From Streptomyces sp. HUAS 15-9 (GTDB lineage Bacteria > Actinomycetota > Actinomycetes > Streptomycetales > Streptomycetaceae), in NCBI RefSeq assembly GCF_025642155.1, contig NZ_CP106798.1, positions 8,742,001 to 8,806,000 of the forward strand: a DNA stretch of 64,000 nt, given 5' to 3'. Made by a program: the position numbers and the translations under genes. The notes below the pieces were generated by a model. That model was not told where the DNA came from, searched no databases, and worked only from the letters and a program-made list of their open reading frames with translations. Numbering within the stretch: the first letter of the stretch is position 1; the number at the start of each line of letters is the position of its first letter. Shown here in pieces: positions 34,901 to 43,703 of this stretch.

Positions 34901-35497
34901 GTCGGCGGGTGGCCTACGGGTACGAACCGGCCCTGGACAGCGGTGAGCTGCGGTCGGTGGTCGGCGCGGCTTTGGAGTTGATCGTTCCCACCCGCTGCTG
35001 CCCGACCCTCGAATGCGAGGACGGCGAACTGATCGACACGGGCGAGGACTGCCGGGCGTGCACGGAGCGAAAGGCCCAGCGCCGCGCCGACCGCCTCACC
35101 GGGAAGACGTCGGCGGCCACGGGCAAGCACGGGGCGGCCGCTGCTGAGTGCCGGGACTGCGGCCACCCGTTCCCGGGCGCGGTCCCGGAGGACAGCCTCT
35201 GCAAGCCGTGCCGCGAGGCCCCCGCAGCGGCCGTCGCCGTCCTCGCCGCCCGCTTCGAGCAGGATGCCGCCGGGCGCCGCGCGGCGGAGGAGCTGGAGCA
35301 GGAGGCGCAGCGCCGCAGGGCCACCTGCCGGGCAGTGCAGGTGGCTCCGGTCGTCGGGGGACGCCGACCCCGAGCAGGCGGCCGTGGAAGCGGAGGAGGA
35401 CGCTCGCCTGTGCGTGGAACTGCTGGCCGCCAACCCGTGGATGGCCGACTACGCCCAGCAGCCTGGGACAGCCTCACAGGGGCTGGCACCGCTCTGA
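34880..35497 (+). pseudogene. Mobile-element hypothetical with zinc-ribbon pairs, frameshifted
   Basis: After the transposase remnant the frame encodes RVAYGYEPALDSGELRSVVG, then TRCCPTLECEDGELIDTGED and CRACTERKAQRRADR. Next come AECRDCGHPFPGAVPEDSLC and KPCREA. The paired CxxC groups predict zinc ribbons. Near 35350 the sense shifts frame and continues DADPEQAAVEAEEDARLCVE and LLAANPWMADYAQQ before a stop at 35497. The style recalls proteins of actinomycete integrative elements, but I cannot name the family. The start is fused to transposon sequence. Confidence 0.45.
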
Positions 35498-35555
35498 TCA
35501 GCTGAGCCGTCGAAGAACCCCGTACGGGCGAGGGACGCCGCTGCGATGTCCCGCG

Positions 35556-36359
35556 TCAGCCTGTCACGAAGGCCAGGGCTCCCTTGGCTGGAGGAGCGAT
35601 CGGGGTCGCGGACGGGGGTGCGGTGACTTCCACCGGTCTTCCGAAGTCGGACAGTTGAAGGCTGACGTGGGCGAAATCGTCGTCCATCTGGAAGTCAAGG
35701 CGGACCAGAGCGAGTCGCCCCTGCTTCACGTAGGCGTCGACGGATACGAGGGCGCCCTTGCGGTCCTGCAGGTAGCCGGCGATCTCGTCACGGGTCTCCT
35801 CCGCTGTGCGCGAGGTCAGAGCGTGGTGTCCGAGCACGCCACGATAGTGGGTGGCAGCGCCGCCGAAGACGAGGTCCTTGCTGGATTTCGTGACCTTGGT
35901 GGTGGCTGCGATCTGGGCGAGCAGATACTGGGGGTCGTTGAGCGGGGCGCGCAGGAGGTGGTGGGACTCGGCTTTCGAGCGGTCGGTCACGAGCCATTGG
36001 TCCTTGCGGGTGCTGAGGTAGGTCTTGTCGCCGACGAATATCTGGTCGAGTTGTTCGATGGGGCCTCCTGCATGGACGAAGAGCTTCCCCCGGTCGTGGG
36101 CGAGGTCGAAGGGACCGTCAATGCTGAGGAGAGTTCGCTTCCCGTCGTCCTGGAGGACCAGCGATTGGCTGATCGTCACGCTCGTACTGCGGGCGGCCTC
36201 AACGACAGTGCGGAACTCCTTGGCAGCGGCAGATTCGTCGACGGGCTTCTCGGCAGCGACGCTTCGGCGCTCGCTGCCGCCGGAGTCCGACGAGCAGCCG
36301 GCCGCGGTGAGGGCGGCAGCAAGGGTGACGGCTACGGCAACGGGGGTGGTGCGACGCAT
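35556..36359 (-). CDS. Lipoprotein (LppX/LprG-like in style)
   Basis: 267 residues from ATG 36359, preceded by GAGGAG. The signal peptide MRRTTPVAVAVTLAAALTAA ends in the lipobox LTAAGC; the Cys is then lipidated and anchored to the outer face of the membrane. The mature domain has YLSTRKDQWLVTDR and VTKSSKDLVFGGAATHYRG and alternates short beta strands, like actinobacterial lipoproteins of the LppX/LprG or DUF-type lipid-carrier fold. That fold call is tentative. No operon partner is visible; a zinc-ribbon pseudogene lies downstream and an ISL3 remnant upstream. Confidence 0.7.
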   Translation of the reverse strand: MRRTTPVAVAVTLAAALTAAGCSSDSGGSERRSVAAEKPVDESAAAKEFRTVVEAARSTSVTISQSLVLQDDGKRTLLSIDGPFDLAHDRGKLFVHAGGPIEQLDQIFVGDKTYLSTRKDQWLVTDRSKAESHHLLRAPLNDPQYLLAQIAATTKVTKSSKDLVFGGAATHYRGVLGHHALTSRTAEETRDEIAGYLQDRKGALVSVDAYVKQGRLALVRLDFQMDDDFAHVSLQLSDFGRPVEVTAPPSATPIAPPAKGALAFVTG

Positions 36360-36582
36360 GGCTCCTCGAGCGGGGTCGGAGTTGGCGCCGGCGTGGGGGC
36401 AGCACTTCAAGTCTCGGCTGGCACGGCGAGGGTGAGCGTACACGCGCACCGCCCGGGCCTGGTCGGACTGGACAACGCCGCGCAACGCTCGACGCCAACA
36501 AGGGTGCGATGACGCCCGGGGTGACCAGCGAAACCGTGGACGGCATGTCCCTAGCGGCACCCACCTGTTCCTGGGGATCCAG

Positions 36583-36825
36583 GCCCGTGGCTATCGTGGC
36601 AGCCGCCAGGCCGTCCGCAAAAACCTCGCCGCCCTCCGCGCCGGCACCGTCGAACCGGTCCGGGCCGACATCCCCAGCCCTCGCAAGATCACCTCGTGGA
36701 TCATACGGCCCCGCGAGACGCTCACCGACAGCCAGAACGAGCGGCTGCTACAAGTCCGGCTCGCCTGCGCCGACATCACCCGGGCCTGCGACCTCGCCCG
36801 CACCTTGGCCGACGCGAACTCCTCC
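36583..36825 (+). pseudogene. ISL3-family transposase remnant (copy A)
   Basis: The plus-strand frame encodes ARGYRGSRQAVRKNLAALRA, VEPVRADIPSPRKITSWIIR and PRETLTDSQNERLLQVRLAC. ADITRACDLARTLAD follows, which is the middle of ISL3-type transposases. It matches the longer remnant at 62605 at about nine bases in ten by eye. Both ends are missing. Confidence 0.75.
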
Positions 36826-36857
36826 GGACCCGCATCCTCACCCACGGGGCGCCGGGG

Positions 36858-37325
36858 TCAGGATGACGGCTCATCTTCGTAGGTCCACGGACGGATAGAC
36901 CAAGGCTCATCCTGGGAGACCCGCTCAGCAATGTGGCCAGGCGGAAGGCTGGCCAAGGCCGCGATGGAGGGGTCGCGGTTGAGTACATGATCCAGATGGC
37001 AGACGATCGACGCTCCATCGATGTTCGGATCGTGAAGCCCGTCAGCAAGGAGCCAGTCCTGCTCATCATCATGAATCACCATCAGCGCCGGGTGGCTGCC
37101 GTCGGCTACCGTCCGCTGCACGATGGCCAGCAGATCCTGAGGAAAGACGCCGTCGACAAACGGCCAAGGCACATCCGGTTGCATCGAGCCCATGGGTTGA
37201 TCATGCACGTCGATCCGCAGAGCACAGAGGCCGGGCGGGCTATCGACATCGAGTTTCACGGAACTGCGGCCAGAGCCTCGAAAACGACCGGCGCTACTGG
37301 TTGCCTCACTTGGTTGAGTCCTCAA
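36858..37325 (-). CDS. Hypothetical acidic protein (155 residues)
   Basis: No family is recognised. The second half reads as a compact domain: PWPFVDGVFPQDLLAIVQRT, HPALMVIHDDEQDWLLADGL, ASIVCHLDHVLNRDPSIAAL. It has no signal peptide or membrane segment and a net negative charge. The first 40 residues (MRTQPSEATSSAGRFRGSGR and on) are of poor quality and the true start may be further in. Small acidic single-domain proteins of this type are often immunity or accessory proteins, but there is no toxin gene beside it. It sits next to an ISL3 remnant. Confidence 0.45.
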   Translation of the reverse strand: MRTQPSEATSSAGRFRGSGRSSVKLDVDSPPGLCALRIDVHDQPMGSMQPDVPWPFVDGVFPQDLLAIVQRTVADGSHPALMVIHDDEQDWLLADGLHDPNIDGASIVCHLDHVLNRDPSIAALASLPPGHIAERVSQDEPWSIRPWTYEDEPSS

Positions 37326-37424
37326 GCGAGTGAGGCAGTTGAGCGAGCAGCTCGTTGGGATGAGCCGCGGCCTGCTCGATCAGCGTCCGGGCCGTTGAGG
37401 TGCAGGGAACCCTGGCGAGATTGA

Positions 37425-37643
37425 TCACCGCCAGCAGATGGGGTTCAGGAGCACACCGCGGCGAGGGCGGGCCGTTACTGCGGCCGTGAAGGTGATCACT
37501 GTGGCGGATGCGGCAGCCCCCTGCTTGAGGGCGGCGGGTTTGCCGGCGCCGTCCAGGCGGGCGAGTTTGCCCGCGCCGGCGGCGGCCGGCAGCGCGACCA
37601 CGAGGATCAGCGCGGTGGTGGGCAGAACGGCGGTGACGGACAC
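37425..37643 (-). CDS. Short membrane-segment hypothetical, possibly a fragment
   Basis: 72 residues; LPTTALILVVALPAAAGAGK is one clear hydrophobic segment and ASATVITFTAAV may be a second. It resembles the first half of a DoxX-like protein but is too short to say. Its promoter side faces the NTPase gene at 37724. It may equally be a chance frame. Confidence 0.25.
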   Translation of the reverse strand: MSVTAVLPTTALILVVALPAAAGAGKLARLDGAGKPAALKQGAAASATVITFTAAVTARPRRGVLLNPICWR

Positions 37644-37723
37644 GGCAATCTCTTTGAGTATTTGAGATCTGACGTGGTCAAAGGTCGCGGAATTTGTGTG
37701 CGGCGGGGTGTGCCAGGAGGAAG

Positions 37724-40399
37724 ATGAACACAGGCGAACACATCATGACCTCGGGGGCCGAGCACGTGCACGACGACGAGCGGAGCGACCGCAGTACGGC
37801 GATGACCGAACTGCGCAACAGGCTGAGCGACGCGCTGGCACGCGCCAGGCTGAACAAGTCGCAGCTCGCCGTTCAGACCGGACTGGGGCGGACGACCGTG
37901 TCGGAGGCGTTCCGGCCCAATGGGCCTGTCCCGTCGGTAGAGACGGTGGCGGCGCTGGCCCGCGTGCTGCATCTGCCACAGGAGGAGTTGCTGGGGTTGC
38001 GGCGCGCGGCGGCGGGCCCGGTTGCGCAGGACGGTCTGGGGCCGGGTAAGCCGATCGGCGAGTGGGAGCCGCATGACTTGGAGGTCCATCCGGCCGGACC
38101 GGCCCCGGCCAGGCACGGCCTGGGTGCGTCGCGGCAGCGGGTGCTGCCGGGCTATGTGCGGCGGGCGCATGACGGGATGCTTGCGCAGGCGGTGCAGGAC
38201 GCCCAGGGAGGCCATAGCCAGATGGTGGTCCTGGTCGGCACCTCCTCGACAGGGAAGACGAGGGCCTGCTGGGAGGCTGTCCAGCCGCTTGCCGAGCTGA
38301 AGTGGCGACTGTGGCACCCCTTCGACCCGACCCGGGCTGAGGCCGCTCTCGACGACCTGGAACGTGTCCGGCCGCGGACGGTGGTGTGGCTGAACGAGGC
38401 CCAGCACTACCTCGGCGACGCTCAGGTCGGCGAGCGGATCGCTGCCGCGGTGCACGCGCTGCTCACCGATCCCGGGCGGGCGCCGGTCCTGGTACTGGGC
38501 ACCCTGTGGCCCGAGTACGACCGCCAGTACACCGCGCTGCCCTCGCCCACTGAGCCGGATCCGCACAGCCGGGTACGCGAGCTCCTGGCCGGACGGACTC
38601 TCAACGTCCCGTCCGGCTTCGACGCGGAGGCACTGCGTGCCGCCTCCGCCCTGGCGAAGGACGGGGACCGTCTGTTGGCCGACGCCCTCACCAGGGCCTG
38701 CGCCCATGGCCAGGTGACACAGGACTTGGCCGGTGCCCCCGAACTCCTGCACCGCTACGAATGCGGCACGCCAGCGTCCCGGGCGCTGCTGCAGGCGGCG
38801 ATGGACGCCCGCCGCCTGGGCGTTGGCCTGCACCTGCCCCACACATTTCTCACCGACGCCGCAACCGACTACCTCAGCAACACCGACCACGAAGACCTCA
38901 TCGCCGACTGGGCAGAAGCCGCTTTCGCCGAGCTTGCCCGACCCGTCCACGGCAAGCAAGCACCCCTGCGCCGCACCACCGACCGCCCCACACGCCGCCC
39001 GCCAGGAGCAGCGCCACCTGCCACGGCGCCCGGCCCGGCAGCGGGCCCGGCGTTCAGACTGGCCGACTATCTCGAAGAGCACGGCCGCAACACCCGAAGA
39101 CGCCTGTGCCCGCCCGCTTCCTTCTGGCACGCCGCCCACACCCACCTCACCCGCCCCGATGACCTGGACAATCTCGCCCAAGCAGCCGACGACCGGCATC
39201 GCCTCCAGTGGGCTCACCACCTCCGCCACCGTGCCGCCGACGCCGGGAACCCCGGCGCCCTGAACCGCCTGGCCGAGATGCGGGAGATGGCGGGGGATGG
39301 GGAGGGTGCCGAGGCTCTCTACCGCGAGGCCGCCGACGCTGGCGACAGCGACGCTCTGAACCGCCTGGCCGGGATGCGGGAGATGGCGGGGGACCGCGAA
39401 GGGGCCGAGGCCCTGGCTCGCCTGGCCGCCGACGCCGGCGACATCCACGCCCTGTTCTACCTGGCTGAGATGCGGGAGATGGCGGGGGATGGGGAGGGTG
39501 CCGAGGCCATGGCTCGTCAAGCAGCAGACGCCGGCCTCACCGGCGCTCTGATGTACCTGGCCGAGATGCGGGAGGCGGCGGGTGATGGGGAGGGAGCCGA
39601 GGCTCTATACCGCCAAGCAGCAGACACCGGCCTCACCGAGGCTCTGAACCGCCTGGCCGAGATGCGCGAGCGGGCCGGCGACCGACAGGGTGCCGAGGGC
39701 ATGGCTCGTCAAGCATCGGACGCGGGCCTCACCGGCGCTCTGATCTACCTGGCCGAGATGCGGGAGCGGGCCGGCGACCGAGAAGGCGCCGAGGCCATGG
39801 CTCACCAGGCCGCCGACGCCGGAAACCCCGACGCCCTGGCGTTCTTGGCCTACATGCGTGAGAACGCCGGGGACGGGGACGGTGCCGAGGCCCTGGCTCG
39901 CCAGGCCGCCGACGCCGGCCTCATCTACGCTCTGATCACCCTGGCCGCCGGGCGGAAGGAGGCGGGGGACGGGCAGGGTGCCGAGGCTCTCTACCGCGCG
40001 GCCGCCGACGCTGGCGACGGCGACGCTCTGATCAGCCTGGCCGAGATACGGGAGATGGCGGGGGACGCGCAGGGCGCCGAGGCCCTTTACGACCAGGCAG
40101 CCGACGCAGGCGACACCTGGGCCCTGAACCGCTTGGCCGGGGTGCGCGAGAGGGCAGGAGACCGCGAAGGGGCCGAGGCCCTGGCTCGCCAGGCCGCCGA
40201 CGCTGGCGACGCCTACGCTCTGATCAGCTTGGCCGAGATGCGGGAGATGGCGGGGGATGGGGAGGGTGCCGAGGCCCTTTACCGCGAGGCTGCCGACGTC
40301 GGCCTCACCCCTACGGGGCCCGGGACGGGGTTCCCGGCCGAAGAGCGGTGGCCTTACGGGCTGGACCCAGACGGCACCCCTACATCCCCCTGGCAGTAA
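37724..40399 (+). CDS. XRE-type DNA-binding NTPase with tandem TPR/Sel1-like repeats (STAND-like)
   Basis: 891 residues. The ATG at 37724 follows AGGAGGAAG. Residues about 28-85 are a helix-turn-helix of the XRE type (LNKSQLAVQTGLGRTTVSEA). Residues about 165-420 are a P-loop NTPase: Walker A GTSSTGKT (172-179) and Walker B VVWLNEAQ (220-227). A Pro/Ala-rich linker follows, and from about residue 504 eleven 32-residue tandem repeats. The order regulator, NTPase, superhelical repeat is that of STAND-type sensors, in which the repeats sense a ligand and the NTPase switches state. Several bacterial proteins with this plan act in antiphage defence, others in development; no effector domain is seen here, so its output may be transcription control. 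Terminator follows at 40411. Confidence 0.75.
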   Translation: MNTGEHIMTSGAEHVHDDERSDRSTAMTELRNRLSDALARARLNKSQLAVQTGLGRTTVSEAFRPNGPVPSVETVAALARVLHLPQEELLGLRRAAAGPVAQDGLGPGKPIGEWEPHDLEVHPAGPAPARHGLGASRQRVLPGYVRRAHDGMLAQAVQDAQGGHSQMVVLVGTSSTGKTRACWEAVQPLAELKWRLWHPFDPTRAEAALDDLERVRPRTVVWLNEAQHYLGDAQVGERIAAAVHALLTDPGRAPVLVLGTLWPEYDRQYTALPSPTEPDPHSRVRELLAGRTLNVPSGFDAEALRAASALAKDGDRLLADALTRACAHGQVTQDLAGAPELLHRYECGTPASRALLQAAMDARRLGVGLHLPHTFLTDAATDYLSNTDHEDLIADWAEAAFAELARPVHGKQAPLRRTTDRPTRRPPGAAPPATAPGPAAGPAFRLADYLEEHGRNTRRRLCPPASFWHAAHTHLTRPDDLDNLAQAADDRHRLQWAHHLRHRAADAGNPGALNRLAEMREMAGDGEGAEALYREAADAGDSDALNRLAGMREMAGDREGAEALARLAADAGDIHALFYLAEMREMAGDGEGAEAMARQAADAGLTGALMYLAEMREAAGDGEGAEALYRQAADTGLTEALNRLAEMRERAGDRQGAEGMARQASDAGLTGALIYLAEMRERAGDREGAEAMAHQAADAGNPDALAFLAYMRENAGDGDGAEALARQAADAGLIYALITLAAGRKEAGDGQGAEALYRAAADAGDGDALISLAEIREMAGDAQGAEALYDQAADAGDTWALNRLAGVRERAGDREGAEALARQAADAGDAYALISLAEMREMAGDGEGAEALYREAADVGLTPTGPGTGFPAEERWPYGLDPDGTPTSPWQ
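39233..40288 (+). repeat. Eleven tandem 96-bp units coding 32-residue repeats
   Basis: Each unit follows the plan AADAG-x-x-x-AL-x-x-LAEMRE-x-AGD-x-EGAEAL-x-R-Q. Units 1-11 are in frame and equal in length. Unit 12 breaks off after AADVGLTP. High similarity between units shows recent duplication, so copy number may vary between strains. Confidence 0.9.
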
Positions 40400-40410
40400 T
40401 CTCGCTCCCC

Positions 40411-40449
40411 GGGGCACGATGGCTGTCCCCGGTCCACTACTCGTGCCCC
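40411..40449 (+). terminator. Hairpin terminator of the NTPase gene
   Basis: A perfect 9-bp stem, GGGGCACGA with TCGTGCCCC, around a 21-base loop, starting 11 bases after the stop codon. The long loop lowers certainty. Confidence 0.55.
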
Positions 40450-40922
40450 ATTCGCCCCGCCGAGGAGAAGTGCCGTAGGCGTCGCTCCCCGCCAACTCGG
40501 AGCCGCGCAAAGTCTCCGCAGATCAACCTCGATCTATTTCCTGCACCTCAACCACCCACACTGGATGCGTTGCGCGCCCCTGGTCCGGCCGCCCCAGCTC
40601 TGGTGCATGCTTGCTATCGGCGCCTCTCCCTATGTCGTCCGGCCGCAGGTCAGCGGGTGTCGACTGAGGAATCAAGCTGAGCAACCGGGAGGCGCTGCCG
40701 ATCACCGGGTGGTCGAATTCAAAGAGCCCCATCAGCAGTTGCGGAAGGCGCTTGAGCGTCGCGGTGAGTGGCTGTGTCACTGGCTGTGGATGTCGTTTCG
40801 ATGCGGGTTGGGGAGTCACTCGGGGCCAGTCATCATGATCGATGTCGATGAGATCGGATGTCACAGTGGGGGTCGCCCGGCTTTGGACGATCGTCAGCTG
40901 AGGCGTTCGACGAGGAGGAATC
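40450..40922. other. Intergenic, probably decayed sequence
   Basis: No supported gene. Short frames exist on both strands but none shows family resemblance. The end (40909-40922) contains GAGGAGGAAT, the ribosome site of the truncated HAD gene. Confidence 0.35.
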
Positions 40923-41060
40923 ATGACGCTCGGTGCGGTCCTGTTTGACGTGGACGGGGTCCTGCTCGTCTCGACAGAGGCGCATCGGCGTGTGTGGGAT
41001 GCCTGGGCGGGGCCGCGGGTGTCGCCGTACGTGCGAACGCGGCCAGTCACGTACGAGTGA
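40923..41060 (+). pseudogene. HAD-type hydrolase, N-terminal stub
   Basis: After a strong GAGGAGGAAT site the frame starts MTLGAVLFDVDGVLLVSTEA, with the HAD nucleophile motif DVDGVL, then HRRVWDAWAG. After about 30 residues it loses resemblance and stops. A normal HAD phosphatase has over 200 residues, so this is the start of a gene cut by deletion. Confidence 0.65.
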
Positions 41061-41143
41061 ATAGGGCCGCATGTTGATGTGGTGAGTCCTGTTGCTCGGC
41101 ACTCTGCTGCTGGTTGGTAGAGGGCGGCGGAGGGCAGCTCACG

Positions 41144-42049
41144 ATGGCCTTGGACCCGCAACGCTGGTTGGAACTCCGGCGTTTCCGTGCCAGCCACGAG
41201 GTCATCGGACACCGCGCCGGCCCGCGAGCACGCGGCCCTCAAGCCGCTGCCTCCCACCCCCTATCCGTCGTCCTGGGCACCTCGGCCGGATCCGTCGTGG
41301 GCGCCGCGCTGACCAGCGGAAGCGACCTGGCCGTGCTGCCACGGCTGGTTTCCACCGGGCAGCTTCCGGTCCGGCCGGGCACCGATATCGACCTCGGCCC
41401 ACTGATGGCTCTCGCATCCGGACCCGCCGACCCCGACACGGTCATGAACCGCGTGATCGAACACGCCCCCACCGCCGACACGGTCGAGGAGGCGGATTGC
41501 CTCACCCGGCCGCTCTTCAGGTCCTTTACCGGGCTGCCCTGGCCCAGACCGCTTCACTGCACAGCGATCGATACCCGCAGTGGGCAACTGAGGATGTGGG
41601 ACTTCACCGCCGGGGTCCCACTTCCACAGGCGCTGGCTGCCAGCTGCTCGATCCCGGGCCTGTTTCCGCCCGTCACCGTGGGCGGCATCCGATACATCGA
41701 CGGCGGGATGCGCAGCCCGCTGAACACGACACTGGCCTGGGGACACCAGCATGTCGTCGCGATGTCGTGCTTTCCGCTTACCGCAACAAGGGAAGCGGCG
41801 GATCCGCCATCCGTCACCGAGCATCGGCAGGCGGACGAGATGGAGCAGCTGCGCTCCGCGAACACCCGGGTGACCGTGATCGAACCTGCACCGGAGTACC
41901 TGACCATCAGCCAGGAGGGTAGAGGCATCATGAACACCGTGCGGGCGATGGACGCCTACGAGGCGGGCTTGGGCCAGGCAGACAAGGCGCTGATCGAAGG
42001 CCTTGCACCTGCGGCAGAGGGTGAAGTCCTTGACGTGCTCCTGGCCTAG
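41144..42049 (+). CDS. Patatin-like phospholipase lacking the glycine loop (possibly inactive)
   Basis: 301 residues from ATG 41144 (GGAGGG upstream). The lipase nucleophile motif LGTSAGSVVGAAL (GxSxG) and the second catalytic motif YIDGGM (Asp-Gly) are both present, with CSIPGLFPPVTVGGIRYIDG between, so the patatin core is recognisable. The N-terminal part normally has a G-G-G/A-x-R/K-G oxyanion loop about 40 residues before the Ser. Here that space holds LRRFRASHEVIGHRAGPRAR, which shows no such loop. The front of the gene has thus been replaced or frameshifted. An intact patatin would release fatty acids from lipids. Activity of this one is doubtful. A hairpin follows at 42142. Confidence 0.65.
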   Translation: MALDPQRWLELRRFRASHEVIGHRAGPRARGPQAAASHPLSVVLGTSAGSVVGAALTSGSDLAVLPRLVSTGQLPVRPGTDIDLGPLMALASGPADPDTVMNRVIEHAPTADTVEEADCLTRPLFRSFTGLPWPRPLHCTAIDTRSGQLRMWDFTAGVPLPQALAASCSIPGLFPPVTVGGIRYIDGGMRSPLNTTLAWGHQHVVAMSCFPLTATREAADPPSVTEHRQADEMEQLRSANTRVTVIEPAPEYLTISQEGRGIMNTVRAMDAYEAGLGQADKALIEGLAPAAEGEVLDVLLA

Positions 42050-42141
42050 CCTCGATCTTGCATGACGGTCCGCCGACGGACTCCATCAGCCCACGCAGAG
42101 CGGGTCGCTGGGCGAGCCTGGGGGGGCCTCCTGGGACGGGC

Positions 42142-42175
42142 CCGCGTTCGTAGGCGGCCGCGTCTACGAACGCGG
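42142..42175 (+). terminator. Hairpin downstream of the patatin-like gene
   Basis: A perfect 12-bp stem, CCGCGTTCGTAG with CTACGAACGCGG, and a 10-base loop, 92 bases after the stop codon. Confidence 0.6.
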
Positions 42176-42617
42176 CCGGGCAGCGGTCACGGCCGCCTTT
42201 GGAGCCGATCTTGCGGGAGACAGTCGACACCGACCGCCCGACATCCAAGCTAGATCTAGATCCTGGGCAGCCTGGTGCCCGCCCCGTGACTGCGTTCAAA
42301 TCCGCTGTTGAGGACGGAAGCAACGCAACGTCCCAGGGACCTTCATCGGTGCCCGGGACGCTGGCTCACCGCTCTGGCCAACTTGGAGTGAGAGGGCCTC
42401 GTCACGACGGCTTTGATGTCGTCCCAGACCGCGGCCTTGACGCCGGGGCGGCCGGTGAGGGCCACGGTGAGGCAGGGGCGGCACCGTCTGGCTAGACGTG
42501 GGTCGGGCGGCAGCTGACGGTGGCCGAACCGCGCCAACGTGCTCAACGATGCGCAGACCGACTTCGCTGACCATGGGTGATGCGCTCGTAGCCATCCAAG
42601 AAGGCGCTTGGGCCGGG
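42176..42617. other. Decayed region, no supported gene
   Basis: Contains a small palindrome CTAGATCTAG near 42250 and only short frames. A minus-strand stretch (DDIKAVVTRPSHSKLARAVS) looks protein-like but cannot be assigned. Confidence 0.3.
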
Positions 42618-42725
42618 TCATCCGGCCAACAACAGGAGGCGGTGCAGCTCGTCGCGCTCGGACGGGGAGAGCATGCCGACCGTCTCGGCAAGAACGCCGT
42701 CCAGGATTTGGTCCGCAGGGCGAGA
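42618..42725 (-). pseudogene. MarR-like regulator, C-terminal scrap
   Basis: The minus strand ends with QILDGVLAETVGMLSPSERD, ELHRLLLLAG and a stop, like the last helix pair of MarR-type regulators. Upstream sense is spread over other frames. Only about 35 residues are recognisable. Confidence 0.4.
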
Positions 42726-42996
42726 AGGTGCAGCTCGACCCGGTGACGAGCGCGGTACGGAACATTCTGCAAGAAGCCGCCGGGGCAAGGCATCGGCGTA
42801 GTCGGGTGGCGTCCGATTTGTGCTCAAGCGCGGCCGACTTCGACAAGATCAGGCGGTTCGCGTGAACGTCATGCCATGGGAGGGGGTGGCGGCGTCCTGA
42901 CACGATGCGTAACCGCCGCCCACCCTCTATCTCAAACCTTGCTCTATCTATCGATACTCGAGAGATTCCCATCGTAACTCGATGGAGAGGTGGGTC

Positions 42997-43482
42997 ATGG
43001 GACAGCTGACAGTGCGTGCGCTGCGCGCCGTGCTCGCGGTGGTGCTCGTCGGCACTGTGTTCGTGCAGGCATTGATGGTGTGGGCATTGGCCACCGACCC
43101 GGAGGACGGGTCGCTCCCGCTGACCCCCCTACGCGTGATCACGATCCTGGGCATGGTGTCGGCCCAGGTCGCCCTGGTCTGCGTATGGCGGCTGGTGACG
43201 ATGGTGCGACGCGGAACCGTGTTCTCCCACGCCGCCTTCCGTTACGTGGACGGCGTGATCGGCGCAATCGTGGCGGCTGCCGTCGTGTGGTTCGCGGTCA
43301 CGGCCCTCAACGCACCCGGCCAGCGGGACGACCCGGGCGTCACCCTCATCATGGGCGGGATCGGCGTGGCCATCCTGGGAGTCGCGCTCATCGTGCTGGT
43401 GCTGCGGATGCTGCTCGCCCAGGCCGTCGCGCGCGACGTCGAAGCGGCGCAGATGCAGGCCGAGTTGGACGAGGTGATCTGA
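42997..43482 (+). CDS. DUF2975 membrane protein
   Basis: 161 residues. The ATG at 42997 is preferred over the one at 42982 because GGAGAGG lies seven bases before it. Four hydrophobic segments are clear (ALRAVLAVVLVGTVFVQALM; VITILGMVSAQVALVCVWRL; VDGVIGAIVAAAVVWFAVTA; LIMGGIGVAILGVALIVLVL). After the fourth comes an acidic/basic tail, LAQAVARDVEAAQMQAELDE. This is the DUF2975 layout. It overlaps the next gene by one base (TGATG). Such pairs with a small XRE regulator are widespread, and the membrane protein may hold or sense for the regulator (inference). Upstream, ATCGATACTCGA and ATCGTAACTCGA form an imperfect direct repeat that could be a binding site. Confidence 0.8.
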   Translation: MGQLTVRALRAVLAVVLVGTVFVQALMVWALATDPEDGSLPLTPLRVITILGMVSAQVALVCVWRLVTMVRRGTVFSHAAFRYVDGVIGAIVAAAVVWFAVTALNAPGQRDDPGVTLIMGGIGVAILGVALIVLVLRMLLAQAVARDVEAAQMQAELDEVI

Positions 43483-43703
43483 TGCCGATCGCCGTCGACA
43501 TCGACGTGATGCTGGCCCGGCGGAAGATGTCCGTGGGCGAACTCGCGGACCGCGTAGGGATCACGCCCGCCAACCTGGCGGTACTCAAGAACGGCCGCGC
43601 CAAGGCGGTGCGCTTCGCTACGCTCGCCGCGCTGTGCGAGGTGCTTGAGTGCCAGCCGGGCGACCTGCTGCGCTGGGAGGCCGAGGTCGCCGTGGGCGGA
43701 TGA
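43482..43703 (+). CDS. Small XRE/Cro-type regulator (YozG-like)
   Basis: 73 residues: MPIAVDIDVMLARRKMSVGE, LADRVGITPANLAVLKNGRA, KAVRFATLAALCEVLECQPG, DLLRWEAE. This is the complete compact helix-turn-helix of the YozG/DUF2975-partner group, with little outside the DNA-binding fold. Its start overlaps the DUF2975 stop by one base, so both are made together. It probably regulates its own operon, perhaps at the direct repeat upstream of 42997. Confidence 0.85.
   Translation: MPIAVDIDVMLARRKMSVGELADRVGITPANLAVLKNGRAKAVRFATLAALCEVLECQPGDLLRWEAEVAVGG

Noticed and set aside
37607..39520. A 637-codon minus-strand frame opposite the NTPase gene
   Set aside because: Its repeated text is only the complement of the 96-bp repeats. 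The plus strand has the helix-turn-helix and P-loop motifs.
39233..40288. Regular repeats that might be taken for a CRISPR array
   Set aside because: Units are contiguous 96-bp coding repeats with no spacers and keep the reading frame.
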